Below, in pieces: positions 11,067 to 23,903 of a stretch of DNA of 64,000 bases; the stretch's first letter is position 1; each line of letters starts with the position of its first letter. The notes beneath the pieces were generated by a model that was given only the letters and a program-made list of their open reading frames with translations, was not told the DNA's origin and searched no databases. The stretch covers positions 105,460,485 to 105,524,484 of the forward strand of contig OZ023273.1 in NCBI GenBank assembly GCA_964007475.1. The letters run 5' to 3'. This DNA comes from Hybos culiciformis (Eukaryota; Arthropoda; Insecta; Diptera; Hybotidae). Both the position numbers and the translations under genes were made by a program.

Positions 11067-14000
11067 TTAGTAGTTAAAGTGTTTGGCATTCATTGATTAC
11101 ATTTATGCAATTTTCCTAACTCTCAAAATTATTAGTTTTTATTGATACTATGTTCACTATGAGACCTGACTACAGCCTCAATATAAATTACATTCAATTA
11201 AAAAATAATATATACAGCTAGATAATTTCTCCTAAAATATTGTTCTGATATTATTTTTCGATAAGAATTCTATTTCATATTTTGTTTCTCTAAAAAAATC
11301 TAAAAAAAAAAACGTATGTAAGAGTTTCTGAATTCTGTATACATTTTTTTTTATGCTTTATTCTGATAATAATTTTAGATTACTTGGAAAATTCGTGTTA
11401 TGACTATGAGGAAAGTTTTCATATTTACTGATATACGTAAAATAATATACGTAAAATGAGATAAAAAAAAAAGAAAAGCAATTATCATCCTTTTCAAATT
11501 GGAATAAATGGCAGTATAAAATCACACAAATTTCAATTGTCTTTCAACACAGAGAAATTAGGTGCACATATAAATGGGATAACAAGAAATTATTATTTCC
11601 TTTAAAATTTTCCATTTCCCATTTTGATAAAATTTGATTTTTTTTTTTTAATGACTTCAAATAACGAAAAGGACTAAATTGTAATGTCATTGTCGTCGTA
11701 GTCGTCGTCGTAAGAATAATATTGAATATAGGTTTTCGATTAAGGTTCTTGTTGGTTTTTTTTTTGCTTTATGTTTTATAGCTTAATATAGTGCTACTAT
11801 ATAGAAATATATCGTCCATGAAACACGAATATGTCCTATCACGCAGTTTTGTTACTTTTGAGGTAATGATGCATTCTTATGTACTTTTTGACGACGCGTC
11901 GATCAGACAAATTAGAAAAAATCCATTACATGCTTTTTTGGCACATTTGGAAAATGTACTATCAATTTGACACACATTTTTGCAAGGGAAAAAGTATCGC
12001 CAAAATTTCATTCGGTTTTTTTAGCCTCCTGTAAAATTTTCTTTTTTTGTGATAGTATATATTCATGTTTCATGGAAGAGATACGAATAAAACGAAAGGT
12101 TAATACAATTATTTTTTTTTCTTCTATCAATATAATATTTATATCTAGTTATAGAATTAACAGATTTTGTTAATTGATGTCAATGACAGTGTGTAAGTAT
12201 TATATATAGTTTTTTTTATGGATTAAGATTATAGTAAAAAAATTAATGTTCCTACACTATATTGCAGCAATTATTCCGATTTTTTAATTTTTTTTATTTC
12301 TAATGAATTTTTTTTAAAAATAACTTTGAGGGGATTATGACATTTTAATTGCTGTGCCAATTAAATCTTGGTAAGTCGTATATAGAACATTTAAAGATTT
12401 TCCTGTAAATTTTCAATGAACATAACTAACTAACAGTTACTAACCAGATGTTAATTTTTTTTTTAAGCTAAGCATATTATATGTTACTCCATGAAAGAGA
12501 GGATGAATCTTTTATATTTTCGGAAAATTATTTGCAAAAAAATTAAAAAAATTTTGATTTTTCAATGCCAAAAAGTCTTATTTCAAAGCGTAAAAAAAAT
12601 TAAAAAAAAAATACGACCTGACCTCTCTTTTACTTTTTCAATTTTATGAGAATTAATTTTTATGTTCACACAAACTATTTTATTTTGATTTCTGCTGTGA
12701 TTTCCGGTATGCTTTTTTTTCCTTTGTATTTGAGCTTTTCACACAAAATTTATAATCTCGAATTTCCCGTGTTTGTTATAATTTTTTTATTTTTTAAAAA
12801 CTTAAAAAATGGACCCTTTTTGAAAAATTTATTGTAATGAAAAGGCAAAGCTTGAAAAATAAAAAATAAAATTACTTTTTTTTGTACTTATAGCAATGAT
12901 GATGAAACTGACTGGAAATAAAATTTTCTGTAAAAAAAAAAAGGGAATTGCTAAAGAATAGAATTATAGTTACAAGAGACTGCATTGCAGTTATTTTTTA
13001 TATATATACATATATTTATACGTTTTTTTTTTTGATAAAAAACTACATTTTTAGCTTTTTGGCATACAAATGAAATAATATTATATACATATATTTTTCT
13101 TTTTTTCAAAAAATAAATAAAAAAAAATACATACATTTTATATTTATAATATTTTATGTGGAAAATTGAATAAAATAGATTTTTCTCTAAGATGAAAATA
13201 TAAAATGTATTATTTTTTAACTTTTTCGCCAAAGGAAAATACAAAAAATACGAAAAAAAAAAAAAAAATTAGGAAAATATTACAATATATTAAATATTTT
13301 GATTGTGGTTAAAAGATAAGTTTTCCCTTTTTTTTCTGTGTATTATTTTTTTTTTTTCATTTTTTTAATGAATTATTCAAGTGTTTGCACTTGAAACAAA
13401 ATTTCATATATACATTATAATACCCAGAAACGTTTGAAATTTAATTTGAAAAAAGAAAAAACACGAAAATTTATAAAAATGAAAATGTAAAAATATAATA
13501 ATAATAATAATAATAAAATAAAAATTCATTGAAGCATATACTATAATATTTACGGTTTTCACGTCTATACTACGTTATGTAAATATACTATTTCTTATAT
13601 GAAATGAATGAATTAAGATTTTTTGAAGGAAATTGTATAATTTATTTGAGATATTTTTTTTTTGTTACAATTTATGTGATAAATAATAAAATATCAAAGA
13701 ATTTACATTAATTTAAAATAAATTGGTTTTATTATTTAATATATATATTTTAATATAATAATTATGTATTTTTTTGATTTCCTTAATGCGTAGTGTGATG
13801 GTTTGTTAAATCTGAGCTATAGGTATATACATATTTTTCAACTTCTTCAAACTTATTATATTTATATATGTATATATTTTTTTTTCAAATTTCTAGAAAA
13901 TATTTCAATTTCGATTTATTTATTCAATCCAAGATTTCACAAGATCCAGTTATTAAATAATTATGCTAGGCGGAACCAATTAAGCTCCTCTAAGTTTTCA

Positions 14001-16534
14001 ATATTAGATATAGTATTATCAAATATTAATTTTTGATTCAGTTTCCTATTAAATTAAATAAATTTTCCTTTAAAATAAAAGTTGTATTTCTATGTAGATA
14101 AATACAATTTTTTGGTAAAAATAGTTTTTATACAGTTGTTACATAAAACATTGTTATTTTTATCATTATTATTATTAATGTGTATAAAAGTAGAAATAAT
14201 GTGAAATTATAAATCATAAAGTAAAACAACTATTTGAGAACAAAAAAACTTTCAAATTTTTATGTAATTTTAGAATTTTAGTGTAGTACTTTTAAAAGTT
14301 ATATGTAAGACGAAAAAAAAAAAAACTGAATTTGTTGGTAGCGTTTGTAATTTGTTTTAAGTTTTATTGTGAAAGTTGTTGTGGTAATTGATGGCAATAA
14401 TTTTAGGATATCGCTCTGATTCCAAACAGAAACTAGATCTTCCGTGCAATTCTTGACCAAAATAAATTGTTTATTGTAAGAGCACTGATCTTTTATTCTA
14501 CAAACTTTCCAATTTTGACTTTAATGCTTCTTTTAATCAAATCCTTTAATGCAAATTCCTCAAAATTAAAGCTTATATGTGTTATGACAATATGGAAATT
14601 AAATAATATTAAAAAAATTTAATATTGCATTTACACTATAATATAATAAGTTCTTAAATTATGGTTAGAAATTAAAATTTTTATGTCCGTAGTCTAACAT
14701 TTCCATATAGTAATGCAAAATATTTTTATTAAAATACACAAATATTTATAATTTCAAACAAAATATTGTATTAAGATAGTTTTTGGAACTACCTATATTA
14801 AAAAATAAACCCACCCTAACTAGATTTGGCACCTTTATGGGCGGGGTATTTTAAATTTATAAACACCAGCATAAAAAATGAATCTGGTAAGTTTATTCTG
14901 TCGTAATTTTCATTTTAATAATAATAAGATTTATTTTTTATGCAATTTTATTTCTTTCATTCTCATAAATTTAAATTTTCTTTGATAAAAAAAAAAAATT
15001 TTTCTAATTTTTTTTTTTTTTATACATATATTATAAGGTAAAATATTAAAAAAAAAAAAAAATGAGAAAAAAAAGAAAATACACCCAAAACCATATTAAA
15101 TGTCCCTTTAAATCTTATTTTATGACGTCCTATATTATATATAAGAAAAGATGAAAATCTATGAATATTTTTGCAATTTTTCGACTTCTAAAGTGTATAC
15201 CTTTTTTTGTTCTTATAACAAAAAATTGTTAGATATTGCTAAAGTTATATTATATTTTCTTTTAAGGATTGCAAAAAGATATAAAGATATGACCTTTTTT
15301 TAAATTAAGAATTCTAATTTAATTTCTTATAGAAAAAACTTCTGTATACCTATACTGAAAAATAATATTTTATATATTATATAAATTTAAAAGTTTCTCC
15401 GATTGTGTTTCGAAAAAGAAAACAATCTAATTCTTTTTATTTAGGATATTAAGAATTTTGACATTTAAATAGATATAGAGTTCATACTAAGGTAACCAAG
15501 TAAACATAATTAACTTGAACTGTATATTTATTTGATAAGTAAATTGTATTTATTTTATTTTAATGTAATTTTATAACGTTACCGAATGTCATAATTTAAT
15601 ATATATAACTATGTACGTAATAAAATGTTGACGATTACAAAGGTCCGAAGAGGGTTTTAATTTTTTTTTTTTATCTTCGACGGATCTTTTTTGAACTAGT
15701 TTATTTCAATGTAGTGATAAAGTTCACCAAAAAAAAGGGTATAAGATTAATGAATAAAACGTAAAAAAATATATTTTGAAACATCCTTGATATACATGTA
15801 ATAAAAGCATAGTTATTTATAAACAGATTTTGTTGGGTAACAAAATCTCAGAATTTCATGACCCATTCTCAAAAAAAAAAAACTTAAGTCCCATTGGGAA
15901 AAGCAAATGAGATTAATATCCATGAACTTTAATTCCACATAAAAAAAAAAAATTTATAATGTGATTTATTTTTAAGTTTATTGGAAATTCAATAAAATTC
16001 CGAAAAAGAAAAAAAAAAAAAAAATTAAAAGAAAATTTCAATATAAATTGGAAAAAATAAAATATAGAAAATATGTATATTAGAATTGAGTATGAAATTT
16101 ATTGCATTTTCAATTATATTAAAAATAAATAAATTTTTTAGTTTTCAATTATTGAGATGCATTATCTTTTTCATTTTTATGCAATAAAATATAAATCAAT
16201 TTTATTTTTCAATAATATTTGAATTATGAATTAAACATTTTGTAATTTGCTGTAATTCATAATCAAGAAAAATATATTTATAATGTAGAATAGAAATAAT
16301 TCGAATTAATGAAATTATTATTTATATTAGGATCTTAAAACATTCTGTTAGATATTAACTTTATATATATGACTTATATCTGATTTCGTATCACGTTGTT
16401 CTTAAGTGGATTATACTATAATTATATTAAATATTTATAAGTAATAGTATTTTACAATCTATTTTTAAGCTATTTTGGATATAGCCCAATTGCAATAGAA
16501 AAAATTAAACTTCGCTGCTAATAAATATACAGTA
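11067..16534. other. AT-rich non-coding stretch
   Basis: No gene is supported. The frames at 11967-12173, 12646-12837, 12951-13244 and 13803-14036 are Phe/Ile/Lys-rich low complexity. Small features are a GTC triplet tract at 11691-11712, an (AAT)n tract near 13495-13517, and a short G/C-rich patch at 14812-14852. In that patch CCCACCC and GGGCGGGG face each other across GATTTGGCACC, possibly a transposon-end relic. Confidence 0.6.
11691..11712. repeat. (GTC)n triplet tract
   Basis: It reads TGTCGTCGTAGTCGTCGTCG plus TA, an interrupted GTC triplet repeat. A related GAC tract lies near 56562-56573. Confidence 0.85.
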
Positions 16535-16801
16535 TATATCGTCGGTTTAAAAGCAGAAATCACTATGTCACTTTTAAAACTTTTAAAACTCACTAAGTCA
16601 ACTTAGGAATTTCTGATTGTATTATAATAGCACGATTGACTTAGTGCAATAAATGTCCGCCTAAAAACCTCTACAATATCAATTTACGACTTATAAGATT
16701 TTGCCCACATAAAGTTGGCATTATAATGACTTAATTTAGTACAAAAAATCAAAATCTTGGAAAATGTACTTAGTGAATTTTGCTTGTAAACCAACGATAT
16801 A
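16535..16801. mobile_element. 267-bp MITE
   Basis: The left end TATATCGTCGGTTTAAAAGC and the inverse of the right end TATATCGTTGGTTTACAAGC match at 18 of 20 positions. They continue into AGAAATCACTA versus AAAATTCACTA. The interior repeats CACTAAGT and ACTTAGTG in both orientations. It is non-coding. The TA-rich ends prevent a clear target duplication call, and a Tc1/mariner-type MITE is one possibility. Confidence 0.7.
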
Positions 16802-17159
16802 GTTATTTCTTGAATTCAAGCTTAAATGTGTCTTATTTTTGTCATACCTATAAGTTTATATTAGGTAGGTATTACTTATATAACGATTTGAAGAATTTAT
16901 AAATTCTTTGTAAGAAATCCTTAATCCATTTTTTCCTTTATTCTAACGCCCAGCTTTATAACAGTAACTAAATTTCATGTCAAAATCTAAACTCTTTGTT
17001 ATATTAAAATAATATTCTATAAGAAGATCCTAAAACTATACTGTATAGTATAGTTTATGAATTTTCATTTGTACAATTTACATTTTATTTTTACACACAT
17101 AAAAACATAAATAATTAAAAAAAAATATTTGTTTTTTCTTATATTATTAAATATTTAAT

Positions 17160-18193
17160 GGGAGCGGGCCTCTTTGCAAATTCCATATTGCAAAAGTCTA
17201 TTTGGCCGAAAGCCACTTATCAAATTTGTATGCTTCGCAAATCTCCATTTCGCAAAAAAAACTCTTCAACAAAATTCCATTTGGCCTAATGTGACACTTC
17301 GCAAAAAGATATTTCTCAAAATACCAATTCACAACATTATATTAATTGAGACACTTCGCAAAAGTATAGTTTAACAAATTTTTTTATATTGCACAAATAT
17401 GATGAATAGAATATTAAAGGTTTTTTTTAACTGTAAAAAAAAAAGAATGTAGGATTTTATAGGCTCATGGATCAAATCCGAAAAGAAATATTGTATGTAA
17501 CGGCTAAAATAAAAAAATTTGAAATGGGTGGGCCACCAGCAGTAAAAAAAAACAAAATATTACTTAAAAGATAAAAAAAATGAAAATTTTTTGAAAAGAA
17601 AAGACGATTATAGGGAACTCAAACTATTATTTTTGATTGCCGAGAATTTAAAATTAAAATAACTTTTTTAAATAAAAATATTAATTTTCTAATATGTACA
17701 TACTGGTTATGTACGTATTGAATATTAAAAAAAATATATATTAAGTATTCATTTTTTAATATTATTTCTTATATTTACAAACTGGATTTGTATTAACTAT
17801 ATTAAAAAAAAAGATATTAAAAATTCAATAAAATTTCTTAAAATTAAAATGCATATAATTGGAATTGTTTAATTTAATAATATGCATTTATGATAATGCA
17901 ACATATTTTAGTGCATGCTAAATATACATTTCGCAACTATACCCTTTTTGGCGTAATTCATATTGTGTTACGCCAAAAAGGGTAGTTGCGAAATGTATAT
18001 TTTGCCAAAAGTAGTAGTTGCGAAATGTCCTTATGCTAACTGGAAAGTTGTTAACTGTCTCATTAGGCTAAAGCGAACGTTTGTTAACTATCCGTTTTGC
18101 GAAATGGTTCTTTTGCGAAGTGTCTTTTTTGACAAATGGAATTAGGCAAAATGTCTTTTTGCGAAATGTCTTTCGGCGATTCGGGTAACACCC
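17160..18193. mobile_element. Degenerate foldback element C (FB/Mutator-like)
   Basis: This 1034-bp element is bounded by exact 9-bp direct repeats ATATTTAAT (17151-17159 and 18194-18202). The left end starts GGGAGCGGGCC and the inverse of the right end starts GGGTGTTACCC. Both arms are built from degenerate words: CATTTCGCAAAA, GACACTTCGCAAAA and AATTCCATTTGGC on the left, and their inverse (TTTTGCGAAATGTC and similar) on the right. The interior (about 17400-17900) is plain AT-rich sequence. A strong hairpin lies at 17922-18000. The frames at 17174-17374 and 17963-18145 are shadows of the repeated words. The TSD lies in AT-rich sequence, so some caution applies. Confidence 0.7.
17922..18000. 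repeat. Hairpin inside element C
   Basis: ATATACATTTCGCAACTA and CCCTTTTTGGCGTAA on the left pair with TTACGCCAAAAAGGG and TAGTTGCGAAATGTATAT on the right. The stem is about 33 bp with two extra bases on one side, around an 11-base loop. Confidence 0.9.
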
Positions 18194-18202
18194 ATATTTA
18201 AT

Positions 18203-19241
18203 ATATAATGTACGAGTATAATTATCCTATCATCATAATAATAAATAGAAAATTTCATTTTAGATTAAATGAATCTGCATCATACCACTTTTTTTTTTCT
18301 GAACAGGAAACATTAAACATAAATATATAAATATAAATAATGTAAAGTATAAGGTGTGAATAAATATCCCATATTGTTTATAATATTCTTTTGTATAATA
18401 CTAAATTATATTATTATATTGTGATTATTTTCTATATAATGTTTTCCTAAATAAGTATAAGGTGTATAATATATATAAAATATGTACATTATACCCATAT
18501 GTATAAATTTTAAACCAAAAATAATGAATTAAAAGGAAATGAATGAGTTTACTAAATTTTATTTTATTACAGAAATTATTTATATATTATTATTATTATT
18601 ATTATTTTATGTTAAAGAAAAGTTTTGCATTATCTTTTATCATATTATAAACATCAAAAATTTAAATAATATATATTTTAAACACCTGAGAACTTATATA
18701 TAGTTTATCTATCTTTCGCTTCTTAATTGATAAACATTGTAGTTTTAGAACTATATGTATCTTTATTGTTTAAGACAATTGCGAAAAATTTTATTATTTG
18801 ATGAGCTCGTCAGTTTGCCGTGATCATTTGCTTAATATACCAGAGATTTGGAAAAATTTAATTGCGATTCTTTTACGAAAGTAACGACGAATTAGAAATA
18901 GTGCTATCAAATCTGCACTTTTAATACATTTCAATTATTTTGTGGCTAATCGTGAAGAACGACTTATTATAAAAAAAGGGTTTGGTATTATTTTTGTGGA
19001 CAATTTCACAAAACGATAATATTTCACGAGATCTGAATCGGAAAAATTATCACAAAATACAAAATATCCTTTGACGGAAATTAATGTGCTATTTTAATTC
19101 ATTAAGGGTTAAAATATTTTTTTTTTATAATTAATTTTTATTTTATATTGATGAATAAATTTGATAAACATAAAATCATGTTTAACAAACTTAATATACC
19201 AAGTGGCTATAATTTATCAATAAAAATTTCATATTTAATAA
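18203..19241. other. AT-rich non-coding stretch
   Basis: Only an (ATT)n tract near 18588-18606 is seen; no gene or element was recognised. Confidence 0.65.
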
Positions 19242-19610
19242 GCGAGTCACACTACAACTAAAAAGCCACTACTTATGGTGGCTTTTTCAAATGCGTTCAC
19301 ACTTGCATTTTTTTGTTTTTTTTGTTTTTTTTTCTCTTTTTGTAATATCTTTTTCCTTTTTTTTCCGAAATTTTTTTTGTTTTTTTATTCGTTTTTTTTA
19401 AAAAAATAGCCGCCAACTTCCTGAAAGTATGCAATTCTTAGTTTATTTTTTTCTCACAGAGCTCATTTGTTATTTGATCCCTGATTTTCTAGTGGCTTTT
19501 TGAAAAGCCACTAGCTTTTTTTCTTTTATTTTGTATGGAAAAAGCCACTAAATAGCCACAACGATGATAGCTTTTTCAAAAAGCCATTAAAAAGCCGAAG
19601 TGTGACAGCC
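19242..19610. mobile_element. Word-built MITE H with GTCACACT termini
   Basis: The left end GCGAGTCACACTACAAC and the inverse right end GGCTGTCACACTTCGGC share GTCACACT and then an AAAAAGCCA motif. The flanks ATTTAATAA and ATATAATAA match at 8 of 9 bases, a possible 9-bp target duplication, but in AT-rich sequence. The element repeats the word AAAAAGCCAC in both orientations, forming local hairpins at about 19260-19287 and 19489-19514. It is non-coding, with T-rich sequence between the word clusters. Confidence 0.65.
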
Positions 19611-21643
19611 ATATAATAATCATAATGATTTTGGAAAAAATAATAATTCTACTTGGTTGTTTTATATGTTCAAAAAATAAAAAAAACATAAATTTTTAAC
19701 AAAAATAATGAACCAATTTTAATTTTACCATGTTCCTGAAATTGATTATATTAATGACTGTTAATTTCCGGCGCTTTTAATTTAAACCTTAAATTTTAAT
19801 TTTTTTTTTTTTTTCATTATTATTGTTATTTTGAACGCAAAAATATATAAATTTGAAATAATATGAATGTGTACATAATTATGTACATATTTATTTGATG
19901 TTGTACATTTATGTTGTTTGTACATAATATTCTGTAAATGACAGTATACAATTTTATTTACAATAAAATTTTGTCGATAATTTCCAAAAATTTATATTAA
20001 TTGTGTAAATTTCCATTTCCTAATTGGGTTTCTTTTTTTTTTTTTTTTTGTGCAAATGCAGATATTTATCCAGTAAAGATCCAATAATAGGAAAATATAT
20101 AATCAAAGTCATAAATTCATATTCTTAGTTGTATTTTAACAAATGTGGTAGCTTCAGAATCTATTCTCTAGACTAGCCATTCTTCTTCAACATGATTAAA
20201 CGAGCAATAAAAGTAATTTATCATCGGTCTTCATTTATCCAAAACTGATGCAAGATTCGCAAAGCCAAATAAAAATGGAATAATTATAGTCTGAATATTA
20301 TAATATGCATAATTAAACACTTCTTAGTTACTTAAACAATTTTAAATTTAAATTGCATACCGTAAAAAGATAAAGTTATGTAATGTTTTTTTATTAGAAT
20401 ATTTTCAATAAATTTTTATACAGAAAAAAAAAAGAAGGAAAAATAAAAAAAATTATATTTTAATATTCTTTTCATAATGATTGATGGCTTTGTTTATATT
20501 CTCGTTTATGTGTCATCTCTCTATAAATTGTCCTGAAGGCCCAAAAATTAATGTACATTTATCAGAACCTTTTTTTTTTTAATATTTTTTTCCCTAAAAA
20601 AATTTACAATTTTTTTTATGCTGTTTCAAGGAAGCAATACACATGGGTAAAATTAAAAAAATTTCCATTTATGTATTGGCTTTATGCTTCTTGTATTTTA
20701 GTGTATGAATTTTACTAAATGATTCTGTTCAATATATAAATTCAATCAAAGGTGTCACAGTGGACCTTTGTTAAGCCGATGAAGACACCACTTTAACCTC
20801 TAAACAAACCATAAATTCAGAAATAAAACTATAATGAATATAAATACTTTCAATAAATTTTCAAATCTCAATTCTTTCATAAGTATTATAAGACTATTAT
20901 AAAAAGCATTTTCTTTCATTTCCTTACAAACTAATATGACAGTCAACGATCAAATAAAAAGGTTTTTAATCTCAAGATTTTAAGAAATTTGATTTATATT
21001 TTTTTTATGATTTTTCAACATCACATATTTTATCCATCCACCACACAATTATGATTTATGGATAAAAATTTAAAATATATGCTGTATTTTTATAATAAAT
21101 ATACATATATTATATATATATCAAATAAATATATTCACAAGTATACATAATATTATTTTCTTTTCAGAATAAACTTTTCTAATATAAAAAAAAAAAAAAT
21201 GGTTTTTATATACCTCCAGGACATTTTTCTTATTACTTTTGAATTTCAAGATTATTAAAGTGTGTCAAATCCGTAGCTTATTATATGTAGGTAAATTAAA
21301 GCAGAATTATTAAAGTTTTTTTTAAATAATGTATTATATATTTTCTATACATTGTAACTTAACAAAAGTATTAAAAAAATTATTTTCCATTGAAAATTGT
21401 AATGATATTCTCAATAAAAATTTTTTTTTCAAGAACTTAACTGATTTCTATAACAACAGATAGGGTTGCAAGGCAAGAAAAATAATAATTGCAATTAGAA
21501 AATTTCTCATATAATTAAGTTTAATTAATGTTTATAAATTATTAAACTATACTCATATCAATATTATATTGTCTAATAATTTTTTATTCTTTTTGTGAAC
21601 TATCGTGGGAGTTCCAAATGTTTAATTGACTTTTTTGCTACAA
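19611..21643. other. AT-rich non-coding stretch
   Basis: No gene or well-formed repeat is seen. Near 20747-20793, GGTGTC/GACACC and CAAAGG/CCTTTG make two small interlocking inverted repeats, too short to define an element. Confidence 0.6.
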
Positions 21644-21777
21644 TCGATCGTCATGGTGTTATGGTATTGCCATTATCCTACGGCATGTTCGGTCGTGGGT
21701 TGAATTCCCGCCTACGACTGAAATTTGTGTTACTTTTCTGAGTTTGTCTACTTGAATAAAGTGTTGAGTTGTTTTTA
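21644..21777 (+). mobile_element. tRNA-derived SINE, copy 1
   Basis: The head resembles a tRNA. An A-box-like TGGTGTTATGG is followed 27 bases later by GGTCGTGGGTTGAATTCCCG. Within this, GTGGG and CCCGC form a 5-bp T-arm around a 7-base loop. The body after the tRNA part (TTTGTCTACTTGAATAAAGTG, then TTGAGTTGTTTT) is also found in the copy at 51936-52062, so the conserved unit extends well beyond a tRNA. The same strand and order in both copies indicate a repeat family. The B-box departs from consensus, and no flanking duplication was identified. Confidence 0.7.
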
Positions 21778-23009
21778 TAGAAACCTTTTAAAAATACTTT
21801 ATAATAGAACTGAATTTTGATAGAGTCCATATTATTATTTTGTTTGCGAAATTAACTTTATAACCTACAAGAAGATACATTTATCTTGATTTTATGGGCA
21901 TGTGTATTGGTATTATACAATATATAATTTCTCTATTTTATGGCTTTAGTTTGATTTAGTTACGGTATATATTATAATATTTAATTTCAAAAAAAGGATA
22001 ATAAATGAAAATTAATCCTTTAACAATTTTTCAAACAGTTAATTATTATTATATTGTAAAAGGCAGAATAGTGTAAAAAATATATTCTTTAGACAATTTT
22101 ATATAATTAAATATAATAATAATAAAGAAATAGTTAAGCTATTCAATTAATTTAAATGTCATTAATGTAATTAGGTATTTTATATTTTCTGTAAGAATTT
22201 TTGATTTCTCTTTTATAACATTATATTAATTTTCCAAAAAAAAAAAAGAAAAAAAGATAGATAAAAATTTCCATTTGAATTTAAAATTTATTAAGAAAAA
22301 AATAAAAAAAATTCTTATTCAAATGGTAAAATTTTAATTCATTCAAATTGAGAAGAAAAAAAAAGAAAAGAAATATGAATGAAAAAAGAAAACTGATTTG
22401 AAAAAAAAATGTACACAAAACAAAATAAAAAAGACAGATTATACTCTTAAGAAATTTTTTAATTAAAAATAAGGAAATTAATTTGTTTAAATTAATAATG
22501 TCAGAGAAGAGGCGAAAACAATTTATGAATTAAAAAGAAATTTTTATTCATTTTAAAAAAAACCAACATTGAGTGATTTCATATTCAAGAATTTTTCTTA
22601 TACATATTTCTACCAAATAAGATAAGCTTCAATTAATTGAGCTTCATTTTCTTTGCGATTAATTGTTTCTTCATTTCATTTCTCAAAATGAATTTTCCAA
22701 ATCTTGGCAATAAAAGTTGTATACAAAAAGGAAATTTTTAGTGGAAATAAAAATTAATAGAGAATTATGTTTTGTTCTCGCCTTTCGGCAATTTGCGTGA
22801 TTGAAGAGTTATTAAGGTCTTTCATACCTTTCTAAGTAAAAACATGAACTATTTATTTTATATATAGGAATAATAATAATATATTTTTTTTAATGGAAAA
22901 TGCATATGGATTACAATTAAAACATTATCAATTCAGATCTAAACCAGTTAACAGAAGAGTTATTACAGTCGTGTTCATCATAAAGACACATCACGTTTCG
23001 TTTTTTATA
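21778..23009. other. AT-rich non-coding stretch
   Basis: Plain AT-rich sequence with many A-runs; nothing recognised. Confidence 0.65.
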
Positions 23010-23017
23010 GTACACTA

Positions 23018-23270
23018 TCAGAGCTGACTAAATTTAAGTATTTTTGTACTGAATACAATATGTAGTACCAGTATACTGGTACTGCAAAAATACTGCAATA
23101 TTTTTCTACAATGTACTGGTACTGCAAAAAAATTTCAGTACCGGTATAATGTAGATACTGGTATTTAAATTTTTTTGAAGTACCAGTATATTGTGAGAAA
23201 ATACTGCAGTATTTTTGCAGTACCAGTATATTGGTACTGATATTGCAAAATACTTAAATTTAGTCGCTCT
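23018..23270. mobile_element. hAT-like palindromic MITE
   Basis: Exact 8-bp direct repeats GTACACTA flank the element (23010-23017 and 23271-23278). Terminal inverted repeats are AGAGCTGACTAAATTTAAG and AGAGCGACTAAATTTAAG. The interior consists of repeated TACTGGTACTGCAAAAATAC words in both orientations, so the whole 253 bp folds back. Eight-base target duplications and CAGAG-like ends are typical of the hAT superfamily; it has no transposase, so it is non-autonomous. The frame at 23106-23330 (minus) is a shadow of the repeats. Confidence 0.8.
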
Positions 23271-23716
23271 GTACACTAAAGACATTACTTCTGAGACTAA
23301 AATAGTGTACAGACTAGAATTTTTATTCATAAATTAAATCAAGTTATCCCTTAGTTGAAAATTCGTGTTCAGACTTATAAATAAATTAAACCGTATTAAT
23401 TTTGAAGTTAAAAAAATAAGAACAAATTCGATTAATTGTTTTCATAAAAATTTAAAAACCAAAATTGTGAAATAAAGTTTATTAAATAAATTTTTTAAAA
23501 ATAAATATAATATAATTGCAATTCAAATGGATGAAAATATGAAGACAATTTTATTAATAAATGACTGCATAAATAATTAACAGTTTGGAAAATTGTTAAA
23601 GGATTAATTTTCGTTTATTATCCTTTTTGGAATTAAAATATTATAATATGCGTACTAAACTAAATCAAACTAAAGCTGCTGAAGAAACAAAAATTATACA
23701 TAAAAACATCGTTTGT

Positions 23717-23903
23717 TAGAGTACGATTCAAATCACTTGACCCATCCGTTATGCAAAGCTTTCCCTTTCCATTACAAAATTCCATACAAAATTTAGGGGA
23801 AATTATTTAAGAACAAAAGCTCATGCAATTTTGTATGGAATTTTGTGATGGAAAGGGAAAGCTTTGCATAACGGATTGGTCAAGTGATTTGAATCGTACT
23901 CTA
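23717..23903. mobile_element. Near-perfect foldback MITE with TA flanks
   Basis: Two arms of about 75 bp (from GAGTACGATTCAAATCACTT at the left to its inverse at the right) match with only two or three mismatches, around a loop of about 30 bases. The ends are flanked by TA, the target duplication expected for Tc1/mariner-type elements. It is non-coding. If transcribed it would form a long stable RNA hairpin. Confidence 0.85.

Noticed and set aside
14812..14852. GC-rich CCCACCC...GGGCGGGG patch as a transposon terminus
   Set aside because: Only 7-8 bases pair, no second end or target duplication was found, and a gene-related GC box is equally possible.
17160..18193. CRISPR-like repeat array in elements B and C because of regular spacing
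   Set aside because: The repeats are palindromic, their 'spacers' are similar AT filler, and both elements have target duplications. The DNA is eukaryotic in character.
21644..21718. tRNA gene
   Set aside because: The acceptor stem pairs poorly, the B-box is off-consensus and a second copy with the same non-tRNA body exists, so a SINE fits better.
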